From Emydura subglobosa (taxonomy: Eukaryota > Chordata > Testudines > Chelidae), in assembly GCA_007922225.1 (NCBI GenBank), contig ML679966.1:54293870-54357869 (forward strand): a stretch of DNA of 64,000 bases. The letters are read 5' to 3'. The first letter of the stretch is position 1. Each line of letters begins with the position of its first letter. Positions 60,301-64,000 of this stretch are shown piece by piece. Under the pieces are notes generated by a model that was not told where the DNA came from, did not search any database, and saw only the letters and a list, made by a program, of their open reading frames with translations. The position numbers were made by a program, and so were the translations under genes.

Positions 60301-63015
60301 GAAACAAACTAAGAAAAACAAATAAAACTCTATGGAAATGTTTGTCTGTGTAAGTATTACTATATATTTGTTATTTTATTCTGGTAGTGCACAGAGGACC
60401 CAATCAGGATCAGGACCTCATTGAGTTTGACGTGGTAAAAACATATAGCATGAGACCAGGGCTGGCTCTAGACCAAATGGTGTCCCAGGCGAGGAGTGTC
60501 TTCAGCGCCCTCCCTTCCATTTGTTAAACTTTTGAATACCTTATTTTTATTGTACTTGTAGCCCATTTCGTGACTTTGATGCACAATTTGCATGTATGAT
60601 TTATCCTTGTCATATAAGACAATAAATGTGCACGCTACAATCTATAAATCTGAATTTTGTCACCACCAACAAAAACAGCATCCTTAGCTTGGCACCCCCT
60701 GAGCCGAGCACCCCAGGGGTCACTTTGGTAGACTGCTCCTAAATCCCACCCTGCATGAGATGATTCCTGCTTCAAAGAGTTAATAATTTTAAAACCAGGA
60801 ATAACAAGTGGATGTAACAAACAAACGGATGAAATGGGCAAGGGAGAGATGATGGTTTCCACCATTTTCTTTGGCAGGTTATCTTCATAGTATAATAAAC
60901 CTCGTTCTTTACAACCTTCAAATACTAACAATATCCAGCTCCTTTGTTATCATTTAGCCTACCTATACATATTCAGTAGCACAGAGTAATTTTTGTGATG
61001 CCCAAACAACGCTTGTCTGAGTCCACCAAATCAAAATCGAACTTTTCAAGTTCAGACATGGCAGACATAGTCATGTAATTAAATAAATAGTCATGACAGC
61101 AGATCCAAGAAATGTACACTCTGGATGTGAGATCCTCAGCTCTGCTATGGCCTCTTTGCACCACATAAAAGGGCTAAAGCAGAATAAAAGAGCCATTAAA
61201 AGCCTTGGTTATCAGAGGATTCTTCTAGAGTAGTCACCGCAGAAGATAGCCATAAGGCTGCTTTTCAAGGACCTGTTTGCAAACCCCAGCACAGAAGGTG
61301 TGGGAGGCCAGGCTGCATGGAGCAAGCAGTGATGTGGAGATTCCAAGCAGTACTGCAGCCCATAGGGCAGCTTGGGGAGACTTCCTTAATTTTGCTGGGC
61401 CCTCCAGGGCTGTCAAAGTTATGCCAGAGGCCTCTTCAGCCCCCAGAGAAGCCTAGGATTGGGAGGGTGCAGTATTTTCTCTCCTCCCAAGCCTCTCCCT
61501 GATCCCCGGCCTCTGCTCTGGGCAGTAAGTTCTGTGATGCTCCTACCTTTTAGAGTGCAGCACAGAATCTCACTCCAAAACTATGGGTCAGACATTTTGG
61601 CAGAATAGATGCTTTTCTTTTGATAGGTGCTGTCCAATGCAGCCAGCCTTCTCCTACAACCTGAGCTTAAGGGATGAATCTCTGGAGCACAGGCTCATGT
61701 GGACTGATGTGATGGTTGTTGCATGATGCTGTGTATGTTACTTCAAAGTGAATGAATCTTAAGTGTGTTTCACTGCAGAGTCTGAATGGATCTACAGTTG
61801 ATAGCAGCTCATTCATTTTTGCTCCATTGTTTACCTGAACATGCTTATTTTTATCAAACACTAAGACATGATTTTAAAGGTATTTAGGCACCTAAAGACG
61901 CAGATAAATGCCTAGTGGGATTTTTAAAGTGTCTAGGTGCTACCTCTGTAACTTCCCCAAGCATAGCTCCTGGAGTGTACATTTTATGGAGGTCTGATGT
62001 CATGATTTAATTAAATGTATTGATTTCAATGGGAATTAGGCACCTAGGTCCTCTTGAAAATCCTGGTGGGTTCCTATCTTTAGGCACCTGAATACCTTTA
62101 CATATCTGGCCCAAAGTCACTCTCTGCCCTTTTCAGATTCATGACTTTAAGCCTTCCAGTTCATTTTAGCTTACAACTGATGCTAAACACCTTTTACCTT
62201 TCTCTTTCCAGGCTACTGTAGCATTCTTTCACTCTTTTCTTACTTTAAGGCAGAGTATCTGTCCTTAATTTGCAAGAATATTGTACTTTCTTGGCAATAT
62301 TTTCCACTTTTACATTTCTGTTTTCTTTTCAATTTCCTCCATTTTTGTACAGATTTTTTTTTTTTTGCCATTAGAAGTCACTTTATATTCTACCTTATCC
62401 TTTAAAATATTTTTGTTGCTTTGTATGAAGGTGATGATATAAAATTCAATTGGTATATATTTAATGATGTGTGAATTTACGTTAGTTGACTGATATGCAG
62501 TTTTGAAACAAATTAATGAGTCACTTGAAAAGGAAATGCATATTTAAAAGTTGAAAGGTCAAAAGAGTACATTGTAATCAATTTTATTTACAAAAAATAT
62601 TCCTTTAAAATTAACAAGAGTCCTGCAGCACTTTAAAGACTAATAAATTTAATTTCTGCACTCATAAGCTTTCATGGGCTGTAACCCACTTCATCAGAAT
62701 GAATGAGCTGCCATGGCATCTGATGAAGTGGGTTACAGCCCACAAAAGCTTATGCCTGCAGAAATTAAATTTGTTAGTCTTTAAAGTGCTACAGGACTCT
62801 CGTTGTTTTTGCTGTATACAGACTAACACGGCTACCCCTCTGATCCTTTAAAATTGTATGTTTTATACAGTAACCCAAAAAAGCAGTCTCCCAGTAAAGT
62901 TGAAAGAGTCCTCTCTACCTGGAATGAACAAAAACATTTAAAGAAAAGACTTGAAAAGCTTACTAAGGTCCCTCCAGAGTGTACTTATGCTAATTCTAAA
63001 GCTGTGAATAAAGAA
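30031..63015 (+). CDS. DDX60: DDX60-type antiviral helicase, downstream paralog, N-terminal 1337 codons (26 exons, 3' end outside window)
   Basis: Spliced CDS: 30031-30304, 30403-30472, 31933-32110, 34122-34463, 35830-35946, 36894-37067, 37760-37918, 38323-38464, 39756-39911, 40993-41134, 42391-42506, 46620-46792, 48139-48391, 49471-49634, 50396-50548, 51164-51313, 52379-52498, 54663-54758, 55280-55395, 56140-56279, 56477-56586, 56685-56789, 56876-57004, 58563-58690, 60191-60349, 62871-63015. The frame is open for 4011 bases. Layout: acidic tail about residues 1-91, PIN-like start FVIDGDSLL about 124-132, charged segment about 682-715, Walker A APTSSGKT about 888-895, motif Ia SPTKALVNQ, DEVH box 992-995 (split by an intron), SAT 1021-1023. 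Motifs V and VI must lie to the right of the window. Role as known for DDX60: interferon-induced cytoplasmic RNA helicase promoting RIG-I-like receptor signalling. The start ATG is the first in the exon, but an upstream coding exon cannot be excluded because the frame stays open to the acceptor at 30012. Confidence 0.93.
30403..30472 (+). CDS. DDX60: DDX60 paralog 2, small exon 2
   Basis: A 70-base exon, easy to miss, between acceptor gtttattttag and donor AA/GTATGT. It takes phase 1 in and gives phase 2 out, which is exactly what is needed to join 30304 to 31933. Encodes [20 protein letters not shown] and SQAK, in the position of the helical segment before the PIN-like region. Confidence 0.85.
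30690..31150. repeat. LTR-like pyrimidine-rich repeat, related to 9730-10190
   Basis: Dense CT tracts (for example ctctctctctctcccagg) and the shared 'gaggccagtcaccctgtgac' end. In the intron between exons 2 and 3 of paralog 2. Confidence 0.4.
31933..32110 (+). CDS. DDX60: DDX60 paralog 2, exon 3 (PIN-like start)
   Basis: [20 protein letters not shown], then [12 protein letters not shown] and VIVFFK. The VIDGDSLL stretch is strongly conserved in DDX60 and resembles the first acidic motif of PIN-like nuclease folds (inference). Acceptor ttcattcag, donor AAG/GTACTA. Confidence 0.94.
32111..34121. other. Intron 3 of paralog 2
   Basis: Mixed unique and repeat-like sequence (32240-33480 GC-richer); nothing classified. 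Confidence 0.4.
34122..34463 (+). CDS. DDX60: DDX60 paralog 2, exon 4
   Basis: 114 codons, the longest exon. Starts [20 protein letters not shown] and includes [12 protein letters not shown] and [16 protein letters not shown], matching the DDX60 N-terminal domain. Acceptor tttattcag, donor AAG/GTAAAT. Confidence 0.94.
34585..34700 (+). mobile_element. CR1 LINE 3' end
   Basis: 'gaaggtcagatttgat', then 'agtggtcccttcttgcc' and 'ggaatctatgaatttg' match the alternative CR1 3' terminus. Confidence 0.75.
35090..35240 (-). repeat. MIR-type SINE, antisense fragment
   Basis: 'tcctcattttacagagg', 'ggggccaggagtagatttcc' and 'tgactcccagtcct' follow reversed MIR. Diverged. Confidence 0.55.
35697..35783. 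repeat. Perfect 26-base hairpin with adjoining direct repeat
   Basis: 35731-35756 and 35758-35783 are exact reverse complements around one G (arm begins ggtaaaattttcaaaagcac). Just upstream 'aataaactttgggtaaaa' occurs twice, at 35697-35714 and 35720-35737. It lies in the intron 46 bases before exon 5 of paralog 2. Confidence 0.9.
35830..35946 (+). CDS. DDX60: DDX60 paralog 2, exon 5
   Basis: 39 codons ([20 protein letters not shown] onwards), phase 0/0, acceptor ctcatttag, donor GAG/GTAACA. Less conserved than its neighbours. A perfect hairpin (35731-35783) ends 46 bases upstream. Confidence 0.88.
35947..36893. other. Intron 5 of paralog 2
   Basis: Short 'cccattgacttcagtgagag' type repeat debris near 36515-36560; otherwise nothing. 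Confidence 0.4.
36894..37067 (+). CDS. DDX60: DDX60 paralog 2, exon 6
   Basis: 58 codons with [20 protein letters not shown], a clear family signature. Acceptor tgattgtag, donor AAC/GTGAGA. Confidence 0.92.
37422..37441. repeat. TTC microsatellite
   Basis: Six TTC units in intron 6. Confidence 0.85.
37760..37918 (+). CDS. DDX60: DDX60 paralog 2, exon 7
   Basis: 53 codons: [20 protein letters not shown] and [10 protein letters not shown]. Acceptor cccaacag, donor ATG/GTAGGT. Confidence 0.93.
38105..38312 (+). repeat. MIR-type SINE, sense
   Basis: 'tgccactgacctgctgtgtg', then 'caagtcacttcacctct' and 'cagactgtaaacatggg' with 'aaagtgctttgag' cover most of the MIR core and tail. It ends about 10 bases before exon 8 of paralog 2, so its 3' part provides sequence near the splice acceptor. 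Confidence 0.85.
38323..38464 (+). CDS. DDX60: DDX60 paralog 2, exon 8
   Basis: [20 protein letters not shown], then [17 protein letters not shown]. Acceptor tttttatag, donor CAG/GTATAT, phase 1 out. A MIR copy ends just upstream. Confidence 0.88.
38465..39755. other. Intron 8 of paralog 2
   Basis: Nothing classified. Confidence 0.4.
39756..39911 (+). CDS. DDX60: DDX60 paralog 2, exon 9
   Basis: [20 protein letters not shown] and [14 protein letters not shown] match the family. Acceptor tctgcatag, donor AAAG/GTACTA. Confidence 0.92.
40045..40189. repeat. Palindromic 'caatgggaattttgccattg' repeat
   Basis: 'gaagtcaatgggaattttgc' followed by 'cattgactttactgggac' is a compact hairpin typical of sauropsid MITEs. 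A relative lies at 47605-47690. Confidence 0.5.
40190..40660 (+). repeat. Unclassified interspersed repeat, related to 61140-61545
   Basis: Shares with the second copy the ordered blocks 'gtagagattccaggcagc/gtggagattccaagcag', 'gcagcccag', 'cagagctgtc/cagggctgtc' and the closing 'cccctggcctggctg.../tccccggcctctgct...' with 'ttctgtgac/tctgtgat'. Same strand. I do not recognise the family. Confidence 0.5.
40993..41134 (+). CDS. DDX60: DDX60 paralog 2, exon 10
   Basis: [20 protein letters not shown] and LTDLPILS match the family. Acceptor atgcttttag, donor GCAG/GTACAT, phase 1 to 2. Confidence 0.9.
41135..42234. other. Intron 10 of paralog 2
   Basis: Repeat-like debris; nothing classified before the CR1 end. 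Confidence 0.4.
42235..42345 (+). mobile_element. CR1 LINE 3' end
   Basis: 'ggactggactagatgac', then 'gaggtcccttccagctc' and the terminal 'tatgattctatg' are diagnostic of CR1 3' ends in turtles, crocodiles and birds. It stops 45 bases before exon 11 of paralog 2. Confidence 0.85.
42391..42506 (+). CDS. DDX60: DDX60 paralog 2, exon 11
   Basis: [20 protein letters not shown] and [10 protein letters not shown] are near-invariant family motifs. Acceptor atttttcag, donor GATG/GTAAAA. It lies 45 bases after a CR1 3' end. Confidence 0.93.
42766..42790. repeat. Short perfect hairpin
   Basis: TGCCTGTGCAA, spacer AAC, TTGCACAGGCA. Eleven-base arms in the large intron between exons 11 and 12. Confidence 0.85.
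44160..45250. repeat. GC-richer, repeat-like stretch in intron 11
   Basis: Long stretch with composition unlike its AT-rich flanks, for example 'cagcttcagccccacccag' and 'cagcaacaagggccgggttc'. Probably retroelement debris; no recognisable coding sequence. Confidence 0.3.
45478..45757. mobile_element. MITE family A, complete copy
   Basis: 280 bases between gggtatgtctacacagcag and ctgctgtgtagacataccc, perfect inverted ends of 19 bases. ATA flanks both sides, a possible 3-base target duplication. The interior GGCTGGAGC/GCTCCAGCC is shared with 2534-2817. Confidence 0.8.
45985..46110. repeat. Possible tRNA-derived SINE fragment
   Basis: 'cccagtgattagggcactca', 'cctgggatgtcagagac', then 'ttcaaacttgggtctccc' resemble a common sauropsid tRNA-like repeat. 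No intact tRNA fold. Confidence 0.4.
46255..46545. repeat. Decayed 'aggtgcctaa' repeats
   Basis: Several short copies of the family at 61868-62112 (gcttaggtgcctacgtacc, taaatgcctaaatatcttt). The block ends about 75 bases before exon 12. Confidence 0.4.
46620..46792 (+). CDS. DDX60: DDX60 paralog 2, exon 12
   Basis: [20 protein letters not shown], then [14 protein letters not shown]. Acceptor ttgctgtag, donor CAT/GTAAGC, phase 1 to 0. The preceding intron is 4.1 kb, the longest within this gene. Confidence 0.91.
46793..48138. other. Intron 12 of paralog 2
   Basis: AT-rich; only the short palindrome at 47605-47690. Confidence 0.4.
47605..47690. repeat. Palindromic short repeat
   Basis: 'gggcctgatcaaatgcccat' at the left and 'atggtcatttgattaggtcc' at the right are near reverse complements. 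Confidence 0.6.
48139..48391 (+). CDS. DDX60: DDX60 paralog 2, exon 13 (charged coiled-coil segment)
   Basis: 84 codons. Starts with a Lys/Glu-rich helix ([20 protein letters not shown]), then [11 protein letters not shown] and [14 protein letters not shown]. Acceptor ttttgtag, donor AAG/GTACAG, phase 1 out. Confidence 0.93.
48675..49265. repeat. Possible LTR-type repeat
   Basis: Pyrimidine-rich 'ctgaccctgacatctgcctg' and 'gactactgccttgtggc' resemble solo LTRs common in turtles. Termini not defined. Confidence 0.3.
49471..49634 (+). CDS. DDX60: DDX60 paralog 2, exon 14
   Basis: [20 protein letters not shown] and [14 protein letters not shown]. Acceptor ttattttag, donor CAG/GTAATT. Confidence 0.93.
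49635..50395. other. Intron 14 of paralog 2
   Basis: Nothing recognised. Confidence 0.4.
50396..50548 (+). CDS. DDX60: DDX60 paralog 2, exon 15
   Basis: 51 codons with [20 protein letters not shown] and FIPDTWQ just ahead of the helicase core. Acceptor accttgtag, donor CAG/GTAATG. Confidence 0.94.
51100..51125. repeat. TCTA microsatellite
   Basis: Five to six TCTA units, 40 bases before exon 16. Confidence 0.9.
51164..51313 (+). CDS. DDX60: DDX60 paralog 2, exon 16 (Walker A, motif I)
   Basis: [20 protein letters not shown], then [18 protein letters not shown]. The P-loop GKT is intact. Ends VYVSPTK, the start of motif Ia. Acceptor tttccag, donor AAG/GTATGG. Confidence 0.96.
51548..51785 (+). 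mobile_element. CR1-type LINE 3' region
   Basis: 'ggattggaccaatggtc', then 'agtatcctgtctctgat' and 'cagaggaaggtgcaagaaa' follow the well-known sauropsid CR1 3' consensus. Lies in the intron after the Walker A exon. Confidence 0.7.
52379..52498 (+). CDS. DDX60: DDX60 paralog 2, exon 17
   Basis: [18 protein letters not shown], then [16 protein letters not shown]. Acceptor tgactag, donor CAG/GTATAG. Confidence 0.94.
52499..53894. other. Intron 17 of paralog 2, proximal part
   Basis: GC-richer repeat-like block at about 52600-53480; overlapping open frames without family match. Nothing classified. Confidence 0.4.
53895..54201 (-). mobile_element. MITE family B, copy 1
   Basis: Contains 'gatcgattgagcagtcag', and 'gacgggagttacgcaagc' with its near-reverse complement 'gcttgcataactcccatcg'. 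Ends 'gtgtagaccaggg'. Inverted relative to the copy at 59493-59779. Confidence 0.7.
54222..54560. repeat. Possible LTR-type repeat fragment
   Basis: Purine/CAG-rich 'gtggctggagccagagcaag' and 'agcaaggcaggcacaggaca'. Adjoins MITE B copy 1 and stops about 100 bases before exon 18. Confidence 0.3.
54663..54758 (+). CDS. DDX60: DDX60 paralog 2, exon 18 (first half of DEVH box)
   Basis: [20 protein letters not shown], then RIRYVIFDE. The donor GAG/GTAGGT splits motif II between DE and VH. Confidence 0.95.
55280..55395 (+). CDS. DDX60: DDX60 paralog 2, exon 19 (second half of DEVH box, SAT motif)
   Basis: [20 protein letters not shown], then [18 protein letters not shown]. Motif III SAT is intact. 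Acceptor aaatatag, donor GA/GTAAGC, phase 2 out. Confidence 0.96.
56140..56279 (+). CDS. DDX60: DDX60 paralog 2, exon 20
   Basis: [20 protein letters not shown], then a Lys-rich linker and SYRVRL. Acceptor tactttag, donor CTAG/GTCTGT; both phases fit. The donor is a weaker match than most. Confidence 0.88.
56477..56586 (+). CDS. DDX60: DDX60 paralog 2, exon 21
   Basis: [20 protein letters not shown], then [12 protein letters not shown]. Acceptor atatacag, donor CAT/GTAAGT. Confidence 0.93.
56685..56789 (+). CDS. DDX60: DDX60 paralog 2, exon 22
   Basis: 35 codons: [20 protein letters not shown], then [13 protein letters not shown]. Acceptor aacatatag, donor CAG/GTGTGT. The intron to the next exon is only 86 bases, the shortest seen. 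Confidence 0.93.
56876..57004 (+). CDS. DDX60: DDX60 paralog 2, exon 23
   Basis: [20 protein letters not shown], then LKKELTNWI. Acceptor tttcaag, donor AAG/GTAACT. Confidence 0.92.
57005..58261. other. Intron 23 of paralog 2
   Basis: Apart from the ATT run nothing is recognised. Confidence 0.4.
57398..57424. repeat. ATT microsatellite
   Basis: Run of tta/ttatta units in intron 23. Confidence 0.85.
58262..58400 (-). repeat. MIR-type SINE, antisense fragment
   Basis: 'ttatccccattttaaagatg', then 'gtcagtgactgagccagaaa'. Diverged copy in the intron before exon 24. Confidence 0.55.
58563..58690 (+). CDS. DDX60: DDX60 paralog 2, exon 24
   Basis: [20 protein letters not shown], then [16 protein letters not shown]. 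Acceptor atctag, donor AT/GTAAGT, phase 2. Confidence 0.92.
58976..59042. repeat. CA microsatellite
   Basis: Imperfect (CA)n from about 58995 to 59040, preceded by gtgtgcgtgtgtacgtgtac, so it can also fold back. Confidence 0.9.
59493..59779 (+). mobile_element. MITE family B, copy 2
   Basis: Starts 'ggctggtttaccgttac', ends 'cactgtaaacatagcc'; carries 'cagtcgatgggagttacg' and 'agatcgattgagcgggtct'. CpG-rich compared with its flanks. Its forward strand matches the reverse complement of copy 1. Confidence 0.7.
59885..60030. repeat. Palindromic 'aagcac-atgctt' interspersed repeat
   Basis: 'caaagcattaagcacatgct', 'atgagtagttccattgac', then 'taagcacatgctcaggtg'. Ends about 160 bases before exon 25. 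Confidence 0.55.
60191..60349 (+). CDS. DDX60: DDX60 paralog 2, exon 25
   Basis: [20 protein letters not shown], then basic coiled-coil-like [17 protein letters not shown]. Acceptor gttttaag, donor GT/GTAAGT, phase 2 to 2. Confidence 0.9.
60350..61139. other. Intron 25 of paralog 2, proximal part
   Basis: Nothing recognised apart from repeat-like 'gaccagggctggctctagac' at about 60450. Confidence 0.4.
61140..61545 (+). repeat. Unclassified interspersed repeat, related to 40190-40660
   Basis: Second copy of the family at 40190-40660, in the intron before exon 26, with a similar preceding 'aaaagggctaaagcagaata' segment in both. Confidence 0.5.
61868..62112. repeat. Palindromic 'aggcacctaa' interspersed repeat
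   Basis: 'ttaggcacctaaagacgc' at the left and 'ctttaggcacctgaatac' at the right, with 'gatttcaatgggaattaggc' between. Related bits lie at 16976-17070, 44095-44115 and 46255-46540. Confidence 0.5.
62612..62845. repeat. Interspersed repeat forming a long inverted repeat
   Basis: Arms of about 88 bases (62612-62699 and 62719-62806) are near-perfect reverse complements, for example 'ggctgtaacccacttcatca' against 'tgatgaagtgggttacagcc'. The tail 'cagactaacacggctaccc' is a hallmark of a very common turtle/crocodile repeat. It ends shortly before exon 26. Confidence 0.85.
62871..63015 (+). CDS. DDX60: DDX60 paralog 2, exon 26 (last in window)
   Basis: [20 protein letters not shown], then [13 protein letters not shown], a family motif that precedes the GIGYHH exon. 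Acceptor ttatacag, donor GAA/GTGAGT, phase 0. The next expected exon is the counterpart of 844-996. A long inverted repeat ends 65 bases upstream. Confidence 0.92.
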
Positions 63016-63534
63016 GTGAGTAATTCACTATTGATAAACATAACTTTTGCTTTTATTTTTAAACATTTAAATGTAGGATGAGTATGTGTCATATCACTGT
63101 ACTTTATAATTCTGTGCTTAATCTGCCATGAAACTTGTCTAAATGTACAGCCCGGTCCTGCAAGGTACAGAGCACCCCCAAGGAAATGCTGAGTGCCTTC
63201 ATCTACATTTGACTTTTATTTTTAAGATGGGTCCAGAACCATTCATCCATCCAGGCAGGGGTGTTACTCCAGCATCAGAGCTTCTTGTAATTCCTGCAGA
63301 CACAATGGCCTGAAGGGAGAGGATGATTTGCCCTTCCATTGGGAATTATGGAGTGTAGAAGGCAAGGAATTCATTCCTGTGTACTCTCCTCAATGTACAG
63401 CTCCATCAGTTACTGATCTGGGACTCGCTGTATTTTTTGTTGAATTGATTAACACACCTTGGAATCAGCATGACTTTCCCAGGCTTCTACACATTGCAAA
63501 TAGCTATATGGCATCATTTCAGGAAAGCGTCTCT

Positions 63535-63990
63535 ATGTAGGAAAGCATTTAAGCACACACTCAACTTTATGTAACATTGGCTGCAATGTTAAATTTAATG
63601 TTGATGAAATCCCATTGATACATGACAACATGCTTAAATGCTTTCTTGAATAGAGATGAATTTAAGTATGGGTTTAAGTGCCTTATACCAGTAATTCTGC
63701 ATTTGGCTTTTTAATAACATAGTTTGAAGACAGAATCTATCAGATTTGGGAATGAGACATTCCAATGACTACATATTTGTTTTACAAATGGAGTTGATCA
63801 GGATAAAACCACAAATATTGTATATGTTAAATTTCAGTAAGTTAGCCAATTATTCAGGTAAACAGATGAGGGACGCTCCCATTTAGGTTGTCTGATCTTA
63901 GAACCCAATTCAGGAACCATTTAAACACATGCTTAAACACATATTTAAAGTTAAACATGAGTTTAAATGCTTTCCTGAATCAGTCTTTAT
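63535..63990. repeat. Two palindromic 'aagcac-atgctt' repeats
   Basis: 'gaaagcatttaagcacacac' with 'acatgcttaaatgctttctt' (63541-63655), and 'caattcaggaaccatttaaa' with 'gagtttaaatgctttcctga' (63905-63980). Both are near-inverted repeats in the last, incomplete intron. Confidence 0.5.
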
Positions 63991-64000
63991 GCATATTTCC

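Overview
The window is vertebrate nuclear DNA, most likely from a sauropsid and probably a turtle, with a crocodilian as the alternative. Three things point there: CR1 LINE 3' ends, old MIR-type SINEs, and many short palindromic transposon relics of kinds common in turtle and crocodile introns. Genes are split into 60-350 base exons with GT/AG borders and kilobase introns, so most long open frames are not genes.

Two copies of one gene family lie in tandem on the + strand. Both encode DDX60-type helicases, the large interferon-induced Ski2-like DExD/H-box antiviral proteins. The upstream copy enters from the left edge and only its last 11 coding exons are present (844-16639). They encode the 477 C-terminal residues, with helicase motifs V and VI and the winged-helix/C-terminal region. 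The downstream copy starts at a putative ATG at 30031. It shows 26 coding exons (30031-63015), an unbroken 1337-codon frame with the acidic N-terminus, PIN-like start, Walker A, DEVH box and SAT motif. It then runs off the right edge just before the exon that corresponds to the first in-window exon of the upstream copy. All 37 exons were placed by hand from splice signals, phase continuity and remembered DDX60 family sequence; every junction keeps the frame.

The 13.4 kb between the two coding regions (16640-30030) holds the upstream gene's 3' UTR, a CR1 fragment, a MITE and a promoter-like block with three 24-base repeats, each carrying an IRF/ETS-IRF type motif, followed by a TATA-like box (about 20899-21025). 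It also holds a decayed transposon-type coding remnant (22123-22970), a GC-rich minisatellite (23300-23645) and a CpG island with TATA and GC boxes (about 25500-26450). The island is the best candidate promoter of the downstream gene, and its 5' UTR would be spliced to the exon at 30012.

Introns hold MIR, CR1 and MITE copies, simple repeats and several strong inverted repeats. Two of these sit within 70 bases of a 3' splice site. Two inverted copies of one MITE flank seven helicase-core exons. No RNA genes, CRISPR arrays or prokaryotic features were seen.
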